NCBI GenBank assembly: GCA_903914415.1
Contig: CAIWOY010000354.1
Coordinates: forward strand, 1 to 33,621
DNA: 33,621 nucleotides
From: an uncultured Phycisphaerales bacterium
GTDB taxonomy: Bacteria > Planctomycetota > Phycisphaerae > UBA1845 > Fen-1342
Reading direction: 5' to 3'
The notes beneath the pieces were generated by a model, which saw only the letters and a program-made list of their open reading frames with translations, made no database searches and was not told where the DNA came from. Positions 21,067 through 30,841 of this stretch are shown here, one piece after another (the first letter of the stretch is position 1; every line of letters begins with the position of its first letter). A program made the translations under genes and the position numbers.

Positions 21067-22062
21067 CTACCCGAGCCCGGCCCCAAGCAAGTCCATCAGC
21101 CGCAGCACGCCGACGGGCTGGCCGGAGTCGTCCGTCACCACGAGGCTCGTAATCTGCGCCGTGCGCATGATGTGCAGACAATCCACCGCCGCGCGCGTAG
21201 CGCGGATCGTCGAGGTGGCCACCGCCGGTGCCCCCGCCGCGCGCCGGCTCCGGGCGTACGCGGTGCGGGCGTCGATCCGCCGCGGGTCCTCGACCCGTTC
21301 GAACACCCGCCGCAGGTCCCCGTCGGTGAACGTGCCGAGGAAACGCCCGTCGGTCTCGACGATGAGCGCCAGCCCGAGCTGCTTACGCGTCATTTCCACG
21401 ACCAGCTCGTTGAACGAAGCCCCAGCCGCGACGAGCGGGAGTGCATCGCCGGCGTGCATCAGGTCGCCGGCGCGCAGCAGCAAGCGTCGCCCGAGCGCCC
21501 CCTCCGGGTGGTACTGCGCGAAGTCCTCGGCCCGAAAACCGCTGCGGTGCAGCAAGGCCATCGCCAGGGCGTCTCCCACCGCGAGCATAAGCACGCAACT
21601 CGTCGTGGGCGCCAGGTTCAGCGGGCCCGCCTCTGGCACGTCCGGCAAGCAGAGCACGTGCCGGCACATTTCCGCCAGGCGCGATTTCGGGTTCTGCGTG
21701 ACGCCGATGACCGGTCCGCCCAGCCGCCGGAAGTGCGCGACCAGGCGGAGAATCTCGTCGGTGTTGCCGCTGCGCGACAGCGCGATCAAGCATTGTCGCT
21801 CGGTCACGATGCCCAGGTCGCCGTGCAACGCCTCGACCGGGTGCATGAAGACCGCCGGCGTCCCGGTGCTCGTGAGCGAGGCCGCAATCTTCTGGGCGAT
21901 GTGGCCGCTCTTGCCGAGGCCGCTGACGACGATGGGCGGCGCTGCGGCGCGAATCGTCTCGAGCAGCGCGTCGAAATCGCCGTCCAGGCTGCTGGCCAAA
22001 CGGCGCAGCGCTTCCGCCTCCTCCGCCACAACCTGACGGGCGACTTCCAACGGCGTCGTCAC
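21067..22062 (-). CDS. kdsD: arabinose-5-phosphate isomerase (KdsD/KpsF family)
   Basis: The 331-residue enzyme has a SIS sugar-isomerase domain (about 40-175) and two CBS domains (about 200-331). Key parts are GLGKSGHIAQKIAASL, HGDLGIV, SRSGNTDEI, APTTSCVLML and YHPEGALGRRLL, the last typical of arabinose-5-phosphate isomerases. It turns ribulose-5-phosphate into arabinose-5-phosphate, the first step to KDO. The GTG start overlaps the stop of the giant TPR gene by 4 bp (GTGA), so the two are translationally coupled. The other KDO genes are not in this window. Presence of KdsD suggests the cell makes KDO-containing lipopolysaccharide, although some homologues act in other sugar pathways. Confidence 0.93.
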   Translation of the reverse strand: MTTPLEVARQVVAEEAEALRRLASSLDGDFDALLETIRAAAPPIVVSGLGKSGHIAQKIAASLTSTGTPAVFMHPVEALHGDLGIVTERQCLIALSRSGNTDEILRLVAHFRRLGGPVIGVTQNPKSRLAEMCRHVLCLPDVPEAGPLNLAPTTSCVLMLAVGDALAMALLHRSGFRAEDFAQYHPEGALGRRLLLRAGDLMHAGDALPLVAAGASFNELVVEMTRKQLGLALIVETDGRFLGTFTDGDLRRVFERVEDPRRIDARTAYARSRRAAGAPAVATSTIRATRAAVDCLHIMRTAQITSLVVTDDSGQPVGVLRLMDLLGAGLG

Positions 22063-25000
22063 GGCTTGTCCTTCGACACGCGCTCGGCGGCGGTCGGGGC
22101 CACGTTGGGCGCCGTCGCCTGCTCCAGGGCCAGCAGCTTACCGCGCAGCGCCACGATCAGGCCCGCCCGCGTCGCCATCCGCCCCGCCCCCGCCTTGTCC
22201 TCCAGCAGCGCCCGCGCTTTTTCCCAGTGCGCGCGGGCCGCCTCCCGATCGCCCAGCCGGTACGCGGCGTCCCCCAGGTGATCGTAGATGGCGGGATCCC
22301 GGCCGGTTTCGAGCTGCGCCGCCCGCGCCAGATACAGCCGCGCCGCCTCGAAATCCGCCTGCATGTACCACGCCCAGCCAAGACTATCCAGGTAGGCCGG
22401 GTTCAACGGCTCCGCGGCGACCGCCCGGCGGATCATCTCCAGCGCCTGGGTCAGGTTCTCGCCCCGCTCGACCCAGGTGTAGCCCAGGTCGTTGTTGAGG
22501 CCGGGGTCCTTCGGCTCAGCCTCTAGCAGCCGCTGACTGACGGCGATCAGCTCATCCTCACGCTCCGCGCGCTGCAGCGCCAGGCGCTTGAGCGTCAGAA
22601 CGTCGAGCTCCGTCTCGCGGTCGCCTTCGCTGTCCGCCAGCCAGCGGTCGCAGCGGCTGATGGCCGCGGCGTAATCCTCCGCCTCGAGCAGCAGCGCGAC
22701 GATCTCCTGCCGCACCTGCCCGCGCAAGGCCGCGTTGCCTTTGACGGGCTCCTCGTCAAGCAGCGCCTCCAGGTCTCGGACGGCGTCATCCGCCCGCCCG
22801 AGGGCCGCATAGCACCGCCCGCGCAGCGTGAGCGCCCGCAGCGCGTCGGCCCGGCCGCGCGCCGCGTAGTCCTTCAGCACGCCCAGCGCATCCTCCGGCT
22901 TCTTGGCTGCCAGCAGGACGTGGACCAGCCACTCCTGAAGCCGCGGGTCGGGACCCTGCGCCGCCAGCCAAGCCCGTACCTCGCGCTCGGCCAGGTCATA
23001 GCGCTGCGCGTCGACACACACATCGATGAACTCCCTCCGCCGGGCATACAGCTCCTCGAGGCACGTGTTCAGTTCGCGCTCGGCCCCCTTGAGTTCCGCC
23101 TCCACATCGGCCGCGCCGCGTCGGTCGCGCAGCCGCTCCTCCGTACTCTTGTATTCGTCGAGCAGCTTCTGGAAGCGCTCGGCCACGGGCGTCAGGCGGC
23201 CGGTCACCAGCTCGATCGCCTCGTCGTTGCGGTCCGCCGCCACTAGCACCTGCGCCTTCGTGCGCAGCCACAGATCGGAGGTGGGTTCCTTTCCGAGCCA
23301 TTCTTCCAAGACGCCGAGCGCGGCGTCGTATTGCCGGAAGTCGACGTACGTCGCCAGGAGGCGGGCCCGGTATCGGTCGCGCTGCTCCGGCTCCAGGTCC
23401 AGGGCGAGGATGCGGCCCAGCGCCACCCGCGCGTCCGCGACCCGGAAGTCGGCCAGGCAGGCGTTGGCCAGCAGCGTCAAATGACTGAGCCGCCGCGGAT
23501 AGCGCCGCGCCAATTCGGTCAACTCGGCGATGGCCTGGGCCGGCTCCAGACGCCGCAGGTGCGCTCGCGCCGACACGAACAGCACTTGCTCCTGGTCCGC
23601 ACCTTGCGCCGGCAGACGGTTCAGCACCGCGAGCGCGTCATCCGCCCGATCCGCCAAATAGAGCACGGCGGCGAGCTTCAGACCGGTCGTCACGTCGCCC
23701 GGAGCATCGGCGTACTGACGCTGCAACTCCGCCAGATACTCCGGCCCCATGTACGCCCCCGCGTAGCGCACCGCGGTGCGGATTCGCCGTAGCGTGTCCG
23801 GCGGCAGATCGGCGTCCTCGGCGTCCTTCAGGCACGCGCGGGCGATCTCCAGCTTGCCCGACGCGAGGTACGCCTCGATCAGTTCCTCCACCGCGGCTGC
23901 GCACGTGCGATCCGCCGACCACGCCTCCTGTGCGTAACGCTGCGCCGCCAGCCAGTGGTCGAGTCGCCGGTACTGTCGCGCCAGCGCCAACATGCAACCG
24001 GCCTCGCGCGGACGCAGCTCCAGCGCGGCCTTGTAAGCCCGCTCGGCCTGCTCATGTTCGTCCAGCCCCGCGTACGCCTCGCCCAGCACAACCTGCGCAC
24101 TGGCCAATTGCAGATTCTGCGTCAGCGCCGCCTGCGCGTGGCTCGTGGCGTCCTCCCAGCGATACGCCGCCAGCAGCATCCGAGCCCACGCGACCTGCGT
24201 CAGCACGACGTCGGGCCGGGCGTCGAGCGACGACTGAAACAGGCGCTCGGCCAGCTCGGTCTGCTTCGCCGCCGCCGCGGTCATGCCCAGGACCGTGTAC
24301 GTCGCGAAGTCGCAATCCGGCCGCGCCGTCAGCTCGCCCACCAACTTCAGGAATTCGTCGGTTTGCTCCAGGCTGCCGATCCAGGCCTCCAGGCGCTGCG
24401 GCGGAATCTCCGCCGTGTCCGCGTTGGCGCGGACGAATCCGATCAGGGTCGCGAGCGCGCCGGCCAGGTCGCCCGACCCCCGCAGCGCGGCGGCGAGGTC
24501 CCAGGCGGTTTCTGCCGACTGCGGTGCAGCCTGAGCGAGCGCCCGCCAAACGGAAATGGACCGGGCACTCGCGCCGCTGCCGTCCAGACGGTGTGCCAGG
24601 TGCGTCGCGAACGCGACGCGCCGCCCGCGCTGTACATCGGCGGTGAGCTCCGCAATCCAGGAATCGAGCTGTCCCGCTCCCCGCGCCGCTTCGATCGCCA
24701 ACGTCAGCAGGGCCGAGCCGCCGGTTTCCCCCTTCTCTGGACGCGATGCCGCAGCCCCCTCCGCCGGTTCCACGCGCGGCCGGCAAAACTCGAACGCCTC
24801 CGGCGCCTGTCCGGCGTCCAGCAGTGCGCGCACGTAGAGCCGCTGCAAGTAGAGGTCGTCCGGCCGGTTCTCGAACGCCCACCGCGCGGCCGCCACGTAC
24901 TGGGCGGGGAGGTTGAGCGTTTTCAGCAACTCCAGCCGGCGCTCGATCGTCCCCCGCGGGTACTCCACCAGCAGCGCTGCAACCTCCGGGGCGGAGCGCT

Positions 25001-25643
25001 GCTCCAGGTGGGTCTCCCACAACGCCCGGTCAAACTCCGCCAGCGCCTGGGCCGCCGCCCGGCGGTAGCCCGTCTTTTCGAGGCAGTCGCCCAGCTCGTA
25101 CCAGGCCGCCGTCACCCGCGGGTTGTCGGGTTGCGCCGCGCCGCCCAAGGTCGCGGCCCTGAAGTGCTCGGCGGCCGCTTCCAGGCGTCCCTGCTCCCGG
25201 CACAGCCGCCCCAGCAGGTAGTGCACGTCCGGGTCGGTCGGCCGAAGCGCGCCGGCGTACTCAGCCAGCGCCAGCGCTTCGCCCCCGCACTCCAAATGCT
25301 GCTTGGCCTGCGCCAACAGGTAAAGCACCTCGAAGCTGTCGCCGCGCGCCAGGTTAAGCGCCGTGTCCAGCTCGGCGACGGCCCCCTCGTACTCCTGGCG
25401 GTCCATCAGCTTGCGGGCCGCCTCATAGTGCTCGCGTACCTGCGGCTGGTCTTCCAGGCGACCGGCGCTCTGGCGCGCCTCCGCCAGCACGCCCGGCAGT
25501 TCATCGAGGGATAGCTGCGCCCGTCGCGCGTCGAGCGGCCCCGCGGCCGGAGCCGTAGACGGTGGCGCCGAACCGCCGGCCGGCGGCAGCGCGCCAAGCA
25601 GAAGCACCGCGAGCAAACACAGCCGAAATGGACCGCACCGCAT
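22059..25643 (-). CDS. giant secreted TPR protein (about 1194 residues)
   Basis: The ATG at 25643 is preceded by an AGGA-type site and starts a signal peptide (MRCGPFRLCLLAVLLLGALP). An upstream extension of the frame, about 216 residues, is an Arg/Trp-rich shadow of the neighbour and is rejected. Nearly the whole protein is tetratricopeptide helix pairs, for example ALALAEYAGALRPTDPDVHY, AAVLYLADRADDALAVLNRL and NDLGYTWVERGENLTQALEM. It has no enzyme domain. Such proteins act as periplasmic scaffolds in polysaccharide export or envelope assembly. Coupling to kdsD by a 4-bp overlap, and position after the ribosome-factor genes, suggest an envelope role. The low number of Cys and the lack of a lipobox argue for a soluble periplasmic location. 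Confidence 0.8.
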   Translation of the reverse strand: MRCGPFRLCLLAVLLLGALPPAGGSAPPSTAPAAGPLDARRAQLSLDELPGVLAEARQSAGRLEDQPQVREHYEAARKLMDRQEYEGAVAELDTALNLARGDSFEVLYLLAQAKQHLECGGEALALAEYAGALRPTDPDVHYLLGRLCREQGRLEAAAEHFRAATLGGAAQPDNPRVTAAWYELGDCLEKTGYRRAAAQALAEFDRALWETHLEQRSAPEVAALLVEYPRGTIERRLELLKTLNLPAQYVAAARWAFENRPDDLYLQRLYVRALLDAGQAPEAFEFCRPRVEPAEGAAASRPEKGETGGSALLTLAIEAARGAGQLDSWIAELTADVQRGRRVAFATHLAHRLDGSGASARSISVWRALAQAAPQSAETAWDLAAALRGSGDLAGALATLIGFVRANADTAEIPPQRLEAWIGSLEQTDEFLKLVGELTARPDCDFATYTVLGMTAAAAKQTELAERLFQSSLDARPDVVLTQVAWARMLLAAYRWEDATSHAQAALTQNLQLASAQVVLGEAYAGLDEHEQAERAYKAALELRPREAGCMLALARQYRRLDHWLAAQRYAQEAWSADRTCAAAVEELIEAYLASGKLEIARACLKDAEDADLPPDTLRRIRTAVRYAGAYMGPEYLAELQRQYADAPGDVTTGLKLAAVLYLADRADDALAVLNRLPAQGADQEQVLFVSARAHLRRLEPAQAIAELTELARRYPRRLSHLTLLANACLADFRVADARVALGRILALDLEPEQRDRYRARLLATYVDFRQYDAALGVLEEWLGKEPTSDLWLRTKAQVLVAADRNDEAIELVTGRLTPVAERFQKLLDEYKSTEERLRDRRGAADVEAELKGAERELNTCLEELYARRREFIDVCVDAQRYDLAEREVRAWLAAQGPDPRLQEWLVHVLLAAKKPEDALGVLKDYAARGRADALRALTLRGRCYAALGRADDAVRDLEALLDEEPVKGNAALRGQVRQEIVALLLEAEDYAAAISRCDRWLADSEGDRETELDVLTLKRLALQRAEREDELIAVSQRLLEAEPKDPGLNNDLGYTWVERGENLTQALEMIRRAVAAEPLNPAYLDSLGWAWYMQADFEAARLYLARAAQLETGRDPAIYDHLGDAAYRLGDREAARAHWEKARALLEDKAGAGRMATRAGLIVALRGKLLALEQATAPNVAPTAAERVSKDKP

Positions 25644-25680
25644 GTCGGAATCCTGACCCTGGCAGCCGGTACTCGTCGGT

Positions 25681-26727
25681 TCAGCGCGCCCGCGCCCGGG
25701 GCGCAGTCTTCCGGGTCCGTCGCGCCCCTTTCTTCCGGTGCGCGTCCGCCTTGTGCGCGCGCTGGGCGGCACTGCGCTGCCGCGGGCCGGGCCCACGCGC
25801 CGCGCCGCCCGCCCGGGCGGGCTGTCCACGCATCTTCGGCGGAGCAGTTTGCACTTGAGCAGTACCTCGCCGGCTCGGCCTGGCATCACGCGTGTGGCTG
25901 CCCACGACCGCGGCGTTGCTCTCCGGCGCGGCGACGCTCGGCTCGGCGTGCCCTTCGATCCCGGCCCCAGATCCGACCACGTCCAACTCGCCGGGCTCCC
26001 GCAACAGGTCGTCCACGCCGTCCAGGGCCGCGCCGAGGGATACCATCTGGAGCATGTTGCGCGTACTGCGATCGGGCGGGACGCTGCGGATGCGCTCCAC
26101 CTGCCCCTTCCGCACCGCGCTGCCCAGCTCGTTCCAGGCGTGTTTCTTGAACAGCGCCACGAAGTCCAGCGCGTCCTGTTCGGCGATGTACCGCTCCAGG
26201 AACTGCTGCGCCTCGTCCAGCGCGCACTTCGCAGCCACGATCTTCTCGCGCCGCGCCAGCGCCCACATCGCCTCATCCAGCGGGATGGCATGCTGCCGCA
26301 TGCCCAGCAGCCGGATGCGGGCGCGCGTGTAGGCCTCCAAACCGTCGATCTTGCCCAGGTAGGTCTGCGCCTCTTTGCGGGACATCCCGCCCAGGGGCTC
26401 GAGCGACACGACGTGCTCCAGCGCGAAGATCGCGTTGAGCGAACGCGAGATGTCTTCGCACTTGAGCCGCGCGTCCGGAAAGTCGCCGAGCGTCCCCGCC
26501 AACTCGATGGGCGGGATCACCCGCAGCTCGTTGTAGTCGACGACCGTGGCGCGCAGCCGGTCGAGCCCCTCGCTCGCCTTGGATTCCGGCGTATCCCGCG
26601 AGAGGATGCCCAGCAGGAGTTGCATGATCGGGTCGCCGCTCGGCAGGTGCCCCGGTTTGCCCAGCCTGGACCGCAGCGAGCCGAACAACAGCTTCAGGCG
26701 CTTGGCGCACTCGGTCGCACCCCTCAT
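25681..26727 (-). CDS. HhH-GPD-like protein without catalytic Lys, with long basic tail
   Basis: This 348-residue protein resembles the endonuclease III superfamily. LLLGILSRDTPESKASEGL (37-55) matches the usual LSxxT start of the fold. A helix-hairpin-helix-like IDGLEAYTRARI (127-138) is followed by IPLD (D151), in the position of the catalytic Asp. The Lys of the usual GVGxKTA loop is not present (GLEAYTRA), and no FeS-cluster Cys set is seen, so glycosylase-lyase activity is doubtful. Residues about 280-348 are a low-complexity Ala/Arg/Lys/Pro tail with about 20 basic residues, resembling a histone H1-like DNA or RNA-binding tail. It starts 3 nt after the rbfA stop, so it may act on rRNA or nucleoid. 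The fold assignment is by eye and tentative. Confidence 0.55.
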   Translation of the reverse strand: MRGATECAKRLKLLFGSLRSRLGKPGHLPSGDPIMQLLLGILSRDTPESKASEGLDRLRATVVDYNELRVIPPIELAGTLGDFPDARLKCEDISRSLNAIFALEHVVSLEPLGGMSRKEAQTYLGKIDGLEAYTRARIRLLGMRQHAIPLDEAMWALARREKIVAAKCALDEAQQFLERYIAEQDALDFVALFKKHAWNELGSAVRKGQVERIRSVPPDRSTRNMLQMVSLGAALDGVDDLLREPGELDVVGSGAGIEGHAEPSVAAPESNAAVVGSHTRDARPSRRGTAQVQTAPPKMRGQPARAGGAARGPGPRQRSAAQRAHKADAHRKKGARRTRKTAPRARAR

Positions 26728-26730
26728 CGG

Positions 26731-27213
26731 TTATGCATCCTCCTGGATGTCCCCGGAATCCGCTGCAACCGGCCCCTCAACCGCCTGCGGGGCCGCGGAG
26801 TCCGGCGCACACTCCTGCGCTGCGGCGTCCGCCTGGTCCTCGACATCCGGCGGCTCCGCGGTACCGGGCCGCTCCTGGGCCAGCCGGTCGATCAGTTGAC
26901 ACGTCTCGAACCCGCGCTTCAGCGATTGATCCAGCCGGAAATCAAGCGCCGGCGTCTTGCGCAGCGTCAACTCGCGGCCCAGCAGCCAACGGAGATGGCC
27001 CGCCGAGCTGCACAGCGCCCGCAAGCACAGCTCCTGCTTCGGCTCGGGCGCCAGGACACTGACGAAGACACGGGCGACCGACAAATCGGCGCTGACCTCC
27101 ACGCGCGTGATCGAGGTCACGGGCGGGATCCGCGGGTCGTTCAGCCGCGTCTGGATCGCTTCCGCCAGGATCGTGCGGATCAGGCTGCCGATTCGTTCGA
27201 CCCTTCGCGACAC
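26731..27213 (-). CDS. rbfA: ribosome-binding factor A with acidic C-terminal tail
   Basis: RbfA binds the 30S subunit and helps 16S rRNA 5'-end maturation. The conserved core spans about residues 1-110: MSRRVERIGSLIRTILAEAI, DPRIPPVTSITRVEVSADLS and LTLRKTPALDFRLDQSL. The protein is 160 residues, longer than the usual 115-135, because of an Asp/Glu/Ala-rich tail from about 113 onward. The GTG start has GGGAG 4 nt upstream. It follows ylxP (57-nt gap) and precedes the HhH-like gene by 3 nt, in the conserved infB-ylxP-rbfA order. Confidence 0.93.
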   Translation of the reverse strand: MSRRVERIGSLIRTILAEAIQTRLNDPRIPPVTSITRVEVSADLSVARVFVSVLAPEPKQELCLRALCSSAGHLRWLLGRELTLRKTPALDFRLDQSLKRGFETCQLIDRLAQERPGTAEPPDVEDQADAAAQECAPDSAAPQAVEGPVAADSGDIQEDA

Positions 27214-27270
27214 GTTGCTCCCAATTCTGGCTCGTCCGTGCGTCTTCGCGGCCGGACCGCCGGCCGGCGT

Positions 27271-27552
27271 CTACAGCAGCTCGATGTCGTACTCCAGCAG
27301 CGACGCGTGCGGGTACGCGCGGATCTCGTCCACGATCTTCGAGAGGGCGCTCTGCACGAACCGCGACTCGTTCGCCACCATTGCCAGCCCGAGCGTCAGC
27401 GCCTGCCGATGATCGAGATCGTCCACCTCCGCGATGGACACGTTGTGCCGGGCCGCCAGGCGATCCTTCAGGCTCTTGGTCACGCGCCGTTTGTCCTTTA
27501 GCGAGAGCGCCTCGAAGACGGCCAGGCGAACCCGCAGCACACCGACGATCAT
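27271..27552 (-). CDS. ylxP: YlxP/DUF503 family protein
   Basis: This 93-residue protein starts MIVGVLRVRLAVFEALSLKD, then KDKRRVTKSLKDRL, as in the DUF503 family, and keeps the central VDDLDHRQALTLGLAMVANE. The family sits between infB and rbfA in many bacteria and is thought to take part in ribosome assembly, but its activity is not established. It starts 36 nt after the infB stop. The ATG gives the usual family length of about 90-95. Confidence 0.9.
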   Translation of the reverse strand: MIVGVLRVRLAVFEALSLKDKRRVTKSLKDRLAARHNVSIAEVDDLDHRQALTLGLAMVANESRFVQSALSKIVDEIRAYPHASLLEYDIELL

Positions 27553-27588
27553 AGCGCACCGGCCGCGGCCTGTCGCGCGACGCCCGAG

Positions 27589-30357
27589 CTAGATCTCCTG
27601 CGGCACCTCGACGACCTCGAAGGTCTGGATCTGGTCGCCCGGCTTGATGTCATCGAAGCCGTCGATCTTGATCCCGCACTCCAGCCCGGCCCGCACTTCG
27701 CGTGCGTCCTCTTTGAACCGCTTCAGCGAGCCGATGCCCGCCCCTTCCACCACGATGCGCCCGTCGCGGACCAGCCGCACGCGGTGGTGACGATTGACCA
27801 CCCCGTCGGTCACGTAGCAGCCGGCCACCGTGCCCACCCGCGACACATGGAAAATCTCGCGCACCTCGGCCGTGGCGCGTGCCTCGTGGCGCTGCTCGGG
27901 CTCAAGCAACCCCGCCAGCGCCTTGCGCAGGTCGTCCAGCAGCTCGTAGATGATCCGATAGAGCCGAATCTCGACCCCGATCTGCTCCGCCAGTTGACGC
28001 GCCCGGTCCTCCGCTACCATGTTGAACCCAAGCACCAGCGCGTGCGATGCCTTGGCCAGGTTCACGTCAGCTTCCGTAATGGCTCCGACGGCGGCGTGCA
28101 GCACCACCAGACGGCTCTTGTTCGACGGCAGCTCGGCCAGGGCCTTCCGAAGCACTTCGACCGAGCCCTGGACGTCGGCCCGGAGGATCACGTTCAGCTC
28201 CGGCTGCTCGGCCCCAACGCCGCTCTGCACGAGCGCCTCCAGCGTCCGCGGCTTGAGCCCCTGGTCCAGGCTGGCCAGCCGGCGATGCTGATGGACCTCG
28301 CCTGCGATCTCCTTCGCGTACGAGAGGCTCGCCACCTGATACAGCCCGTCGCCTGCGGAAGGCAACTCGTCGAGCCCGGTCACCTCCACCGGCGTGCCCG
28401 GCGGCACCTCCCGGACGATCCGACCCTTGTCGTCGCGCAACGCCCGAATCCGCCCGGCGGCCGGACCGCACACGATGAACTGCCCCGGGCGCAGCGTCCC
28501 CTCGCGCACGAGCACCTGCGCGACCACGCCCTGCCCTTCCCGCATCTGCGCTTCGATCACCGTGGCCTGCGCCGGCACGTCCGCGTCGGCCCGCAGCTCG
28601 AGCAGCTCGCTGAGCGTGCTCAGGTGCGCGACCAACTCGTCGATGCCCTGGCCGGTCACCGCGCTCGTCTTAATCACGTCCGTCTGCCCGCCCCACTCCG
28701 ACGGCGTCAGATCGTGCGCGGCCAGTTGCGCGTAGATGCGATTCAGGTCGATCCCCGGCAGGTCAATCTTGTTCAACGCCACCACGATGACCACCCCCGC
28801 CGCCCGGGCGTGGTTGATCGCCTCGACGGTCTGCGGCATCACCCCGTCGTCTGCCGCGACCACCAGCACCACCACATCCGTCAGATCGGCACCCCGCGCA
28901 CGCATCGCCGTGAACGCCGCGTGTCCCGGCGTGTCGACGAAGGTCACGTGCCAGTCGCCCCGATCGATGCGGTAGGCCCCGATGTGCTGGGTGATCCCGC
29001 CCGCCTCCCCCTCCGCCACGTGCGCGTGCCGGATCGCATCGAGCAGCGAGGTCTTGCCGTGGTCCACGTGACCCAGCATGGCCACCACCGGCGGCCGCGG
29101 CTGTAGGTTCGGCCGCAGGCGCTGCGCAAACTCGTCCTCCAGCACTTCGTACGCCGTCCGGGCCTGTCCGATCACAACCGGGATGCCCAGGTCCAGGGCC
29201 AACAGCTCCACCTGTTCCGCGTCAATCGACTGGTTGATCGTCCACAGCCGCCCCGTCTGCTCCGTCAGCTTCTTGGACACCACCATGAACGGCGTACCCA
29301 CCGCCGAGCAGAACTCCTTCAGCGCCACCGGGGCCGTGATCTCCACGGCGTCACGCCGCATGGTTTGCGTCGTCCCCGTCTGCGCTGTGGCCTGGCGCCG
29401 GCGCTCGGCCGCTCGCCGGTCGCGCAGTCCGTGCCCGGTTACGCCCGCGAGCCGCTCCTTGCGCTCCAGCAGGTCCTGCTCACGCCACTCGCGGACCCGC
29501 TGATCCACATCGGTGGCGCTGCTGCGCCGCCGCGGGTTTCGCGACCGCGCCCGGTTCAGGTCGCTCTCTTCCTCTTTGTGGCCCTTCCCCCGGCCACGCT
29601 TCGGCGCCGCTGTCGCCGCGGCCCCCGCACCCGCCGCCGGAGCCGTATCTCTCTCCCCCACGCCGCGCGCCGGCCCAACCCCCACCCGCGGCCGCGGATA
29701 GCGATCGGGTTCGGGTGCCTCCACACGCACCACACGCGGCCCCTGCAACTCCGCCGGCCGCGGCACCAGTTGCGGACCCGCCGGCCGAATCGGCTCGGGC
29801 GGCACGATCGCCTTGGCGATCGGCGGCGTCACCACCACTGGCTCAAACGGGCCAACACTCGCCAGTGCCTCAGCCACCTCCGGCGCCATCGGCGCCACCG
29901 CGGCCAGCCCCTCGGCACCGGCCGCTTCGACCGTTTCGACTACCAGCCCCGGACCAACCACAACGATGGTGCCGTCAATTACGGGCGCGAGTCCCGCGAG
30001 CGCCTCCGGCGCGATCTCCGGCGCGGGCATTCCTGCCGGCGCCATCTCGACTGCCGGCACCGGCTCGGTGGGCTCTGCGGCAACGACCTCGGCCGGTTCG
30101 GGGGCCTTCGTGTCCCGCCTCCGCGGCACACGGACTTTCTCGACGTCCACGCGCTCGGCCACCTCGACCGACGTCACGTCCGCGCTGACGCTGAACCACT
30201 CGCGGATCGATTCGGCCAAGCCCACCGAGATCGCCGCCATGTGATTCTTCAGCTCGACCCCCTCAGCGGCACATTTCGCGATGATTACCTTGCTGGGAAC
30301 CCCAAGCTCTTTGGCCAGCGTGTGAACTCTCAGCGTGGTGGCCACACAACACTCCAT
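27589..30357 (-). CDS. infB: translation initiation factor IF-2
   Basis: IF-2 is the GTPase that brings initiator tRNA to the 30S subunit and promotes subunit joining. With the ATG at 30357 it has 922 residues. An AGGCGG site lies about 8 nt upstream, and a GTG at 30345 is an alternative. An N-terminal IF2_N domain (about 5-60, [20 protein letters not shown]) is followed by a long Ala/Pro/Val/Glu linker. A second IF2_N-like domain (about 330-400) and the G domain follow, with GHVDHGKTS (about 426), DTPGH (about 473) and NKID (about 527), then domains II-IV with [19 protein letters not shown]. It heads the ylxP-rbfA run. nusA, usually just upstream, is not here. Confidence 0.97.
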   Translation of the reverse strand: MECCVATTLRVHTLAKELGVPSKVIIAKCAAEGVELKNHMAAISVGLAESIREWFSVSADVTSVEVAERVDVEKVRVPRRRDTKAPEPAEVVAAEPTEPVPAVEMAPAGMPAPEIAPEALAGLAPVIDGTIVVVGPGLVVETVEAAGAEGLAAVAPMAPEVAEALASVGPFEPVVVTPPIAKAIVPPEPIRPAGPQLVPRPAELQGPRVVRVEAPEPDRYPRPRVGVGPARGVGERDTAPAAGAGAAATAAPKRGRGKGHKEEESDLNRARSRNPRRRSSATDVDQRVREWREQDLLERKERLAGVTGHGLRDRRAAERRRQATAQTGTTQTMRRDAVEITAPVALKEFCSAVGTPFMVVSKKLTEQTGRLWTINQSIDAEQVELLALDLGIPVVIGQARTAYEVLEDEFAQRLRPNLQPRPPVVAMLGHVDHGKTSLLDAIRHAHVAEGEAGGITQHIGAYRIDRGDWHVTFVDTPGHAAFTAMRARGADLTDVVVLVVAADDGVMPQTVEAINHARAAGVVIVVALNKIDLPGIDLNRIYAQLAAHDLTPSEWGGQTDVIKTSAVTGQGIDELVAHLSTLSELLELRADADVPAQATVIEAQMREGQGVVAQVLVREGTLRPGQFIVCGPAAGRIRALRDDKGRIVREVPPGTPVEVTGLDELPSAGDGLYQVASLSYAKEIAGEVHQHRRLASLDQGLKPRTLEALVQSGVGAEQPELNVILRADVQGSVEVLRKALAELPSNKSRLVVLHAAVGAITEADVNLAKASHALVLGFNMVAEDRARQLAEQIGVEIRLYRIIYELLDDLRKALAGLLEPEQRHEARATAEVREIFHVSRVGTVAGCYVTDGVVNRHHRVRLVRDGRIVVEGAGIGSLKRFKEDAREVRAGLECGIKIDGFDDIKPGDQIQTFEVVEVPQEI

Positions 30358-30841
30358 CAAACCGCCTTGGTGCCGTTGGCCGGCACGAACTCGACGCCGC
30401 TCTGTCGCCGCGGGCCGCGCAAGTCGCCCGCATAGGTTGCGCGGTCTCTCAGGCGTCCAGCGCGCGGGGCTACAAACCCCCCGTCCCGCGCTGCGTTGCG
30501 GCATCTGAAACGCTGCCGGCGCAACCGAGCACGCGTAGGCGTCTGGGTCTTCGTACCATAACATATCCCGCCTGGGCGGGTTACGCCACCCGTCCCCTGC
30601 AATTCTTCAGAAATTCTTGCCCGCCTCCCGCCCACGGCGGATTTGCCCAGCCGTGCGTTGACACCCCCCATAGCGCGGGGTAAGCTCACTGCTCTCCGTA
30701 GCGGTCAACGGTGGGCGCGCCCGCGCGGGGTGCGTGTCCAAAGAGGGGCGGCGTGCACCGGCGCGATGGTGCCGTCGCGCCACAACACGGCGTCGCGTCA
30801 GACGGTGCCTACCTCTGGGCGCAGGGATTCGCGAGGCAACC
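30358..30841. other. 484-bp divergent region between infB and the glycosyltransferase gene
   Basis: No gene is supported here. An extension of the infB frame to 30564 reads Arg-rich and is rejected. Structures seen are a 7-bp stem CAGCGCG/CGCGCTG (30458-30464 with 30487-30493) that would lie in the infB leader, and CCCGCCTGGGCGGG (30567-30580). A good plus-strand promoter candidate lies at 30658-30686. No clear infB promoter was found. Confidence 0.5.
30658..30686 (+). promoter_or_regulatory. candidate promoter of the glycosyltransferase-GH57 pair
   Basis: A perfect TTGACA (30658-30663) is followed, with a 17-nt spacer, by TAAGCT (30681-30686), a weak -10 match. The spacer contains C6...G4 that can pair. 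The gene starts 155 nt downstream. The perfect -35 at ideal spacing makes it the best plus-strand promoter candidate in the window. Confidence 0.5.

Noticed and set aside
25644-26291. N-terminal extension of the TPR protein into the HhH-like gene
   Set aside because: The extra 216 residues are a frame-shifted shadow of the upstream gene. The inner ATG starts a signal peptide.
30358-30564. N-terminal extension of IF-2 by 69 residues
   Set aside because: Arg-rich and unlike any IF-2 start. The family start [13 protein letters not shown] follows directly after the ATG at 30357.
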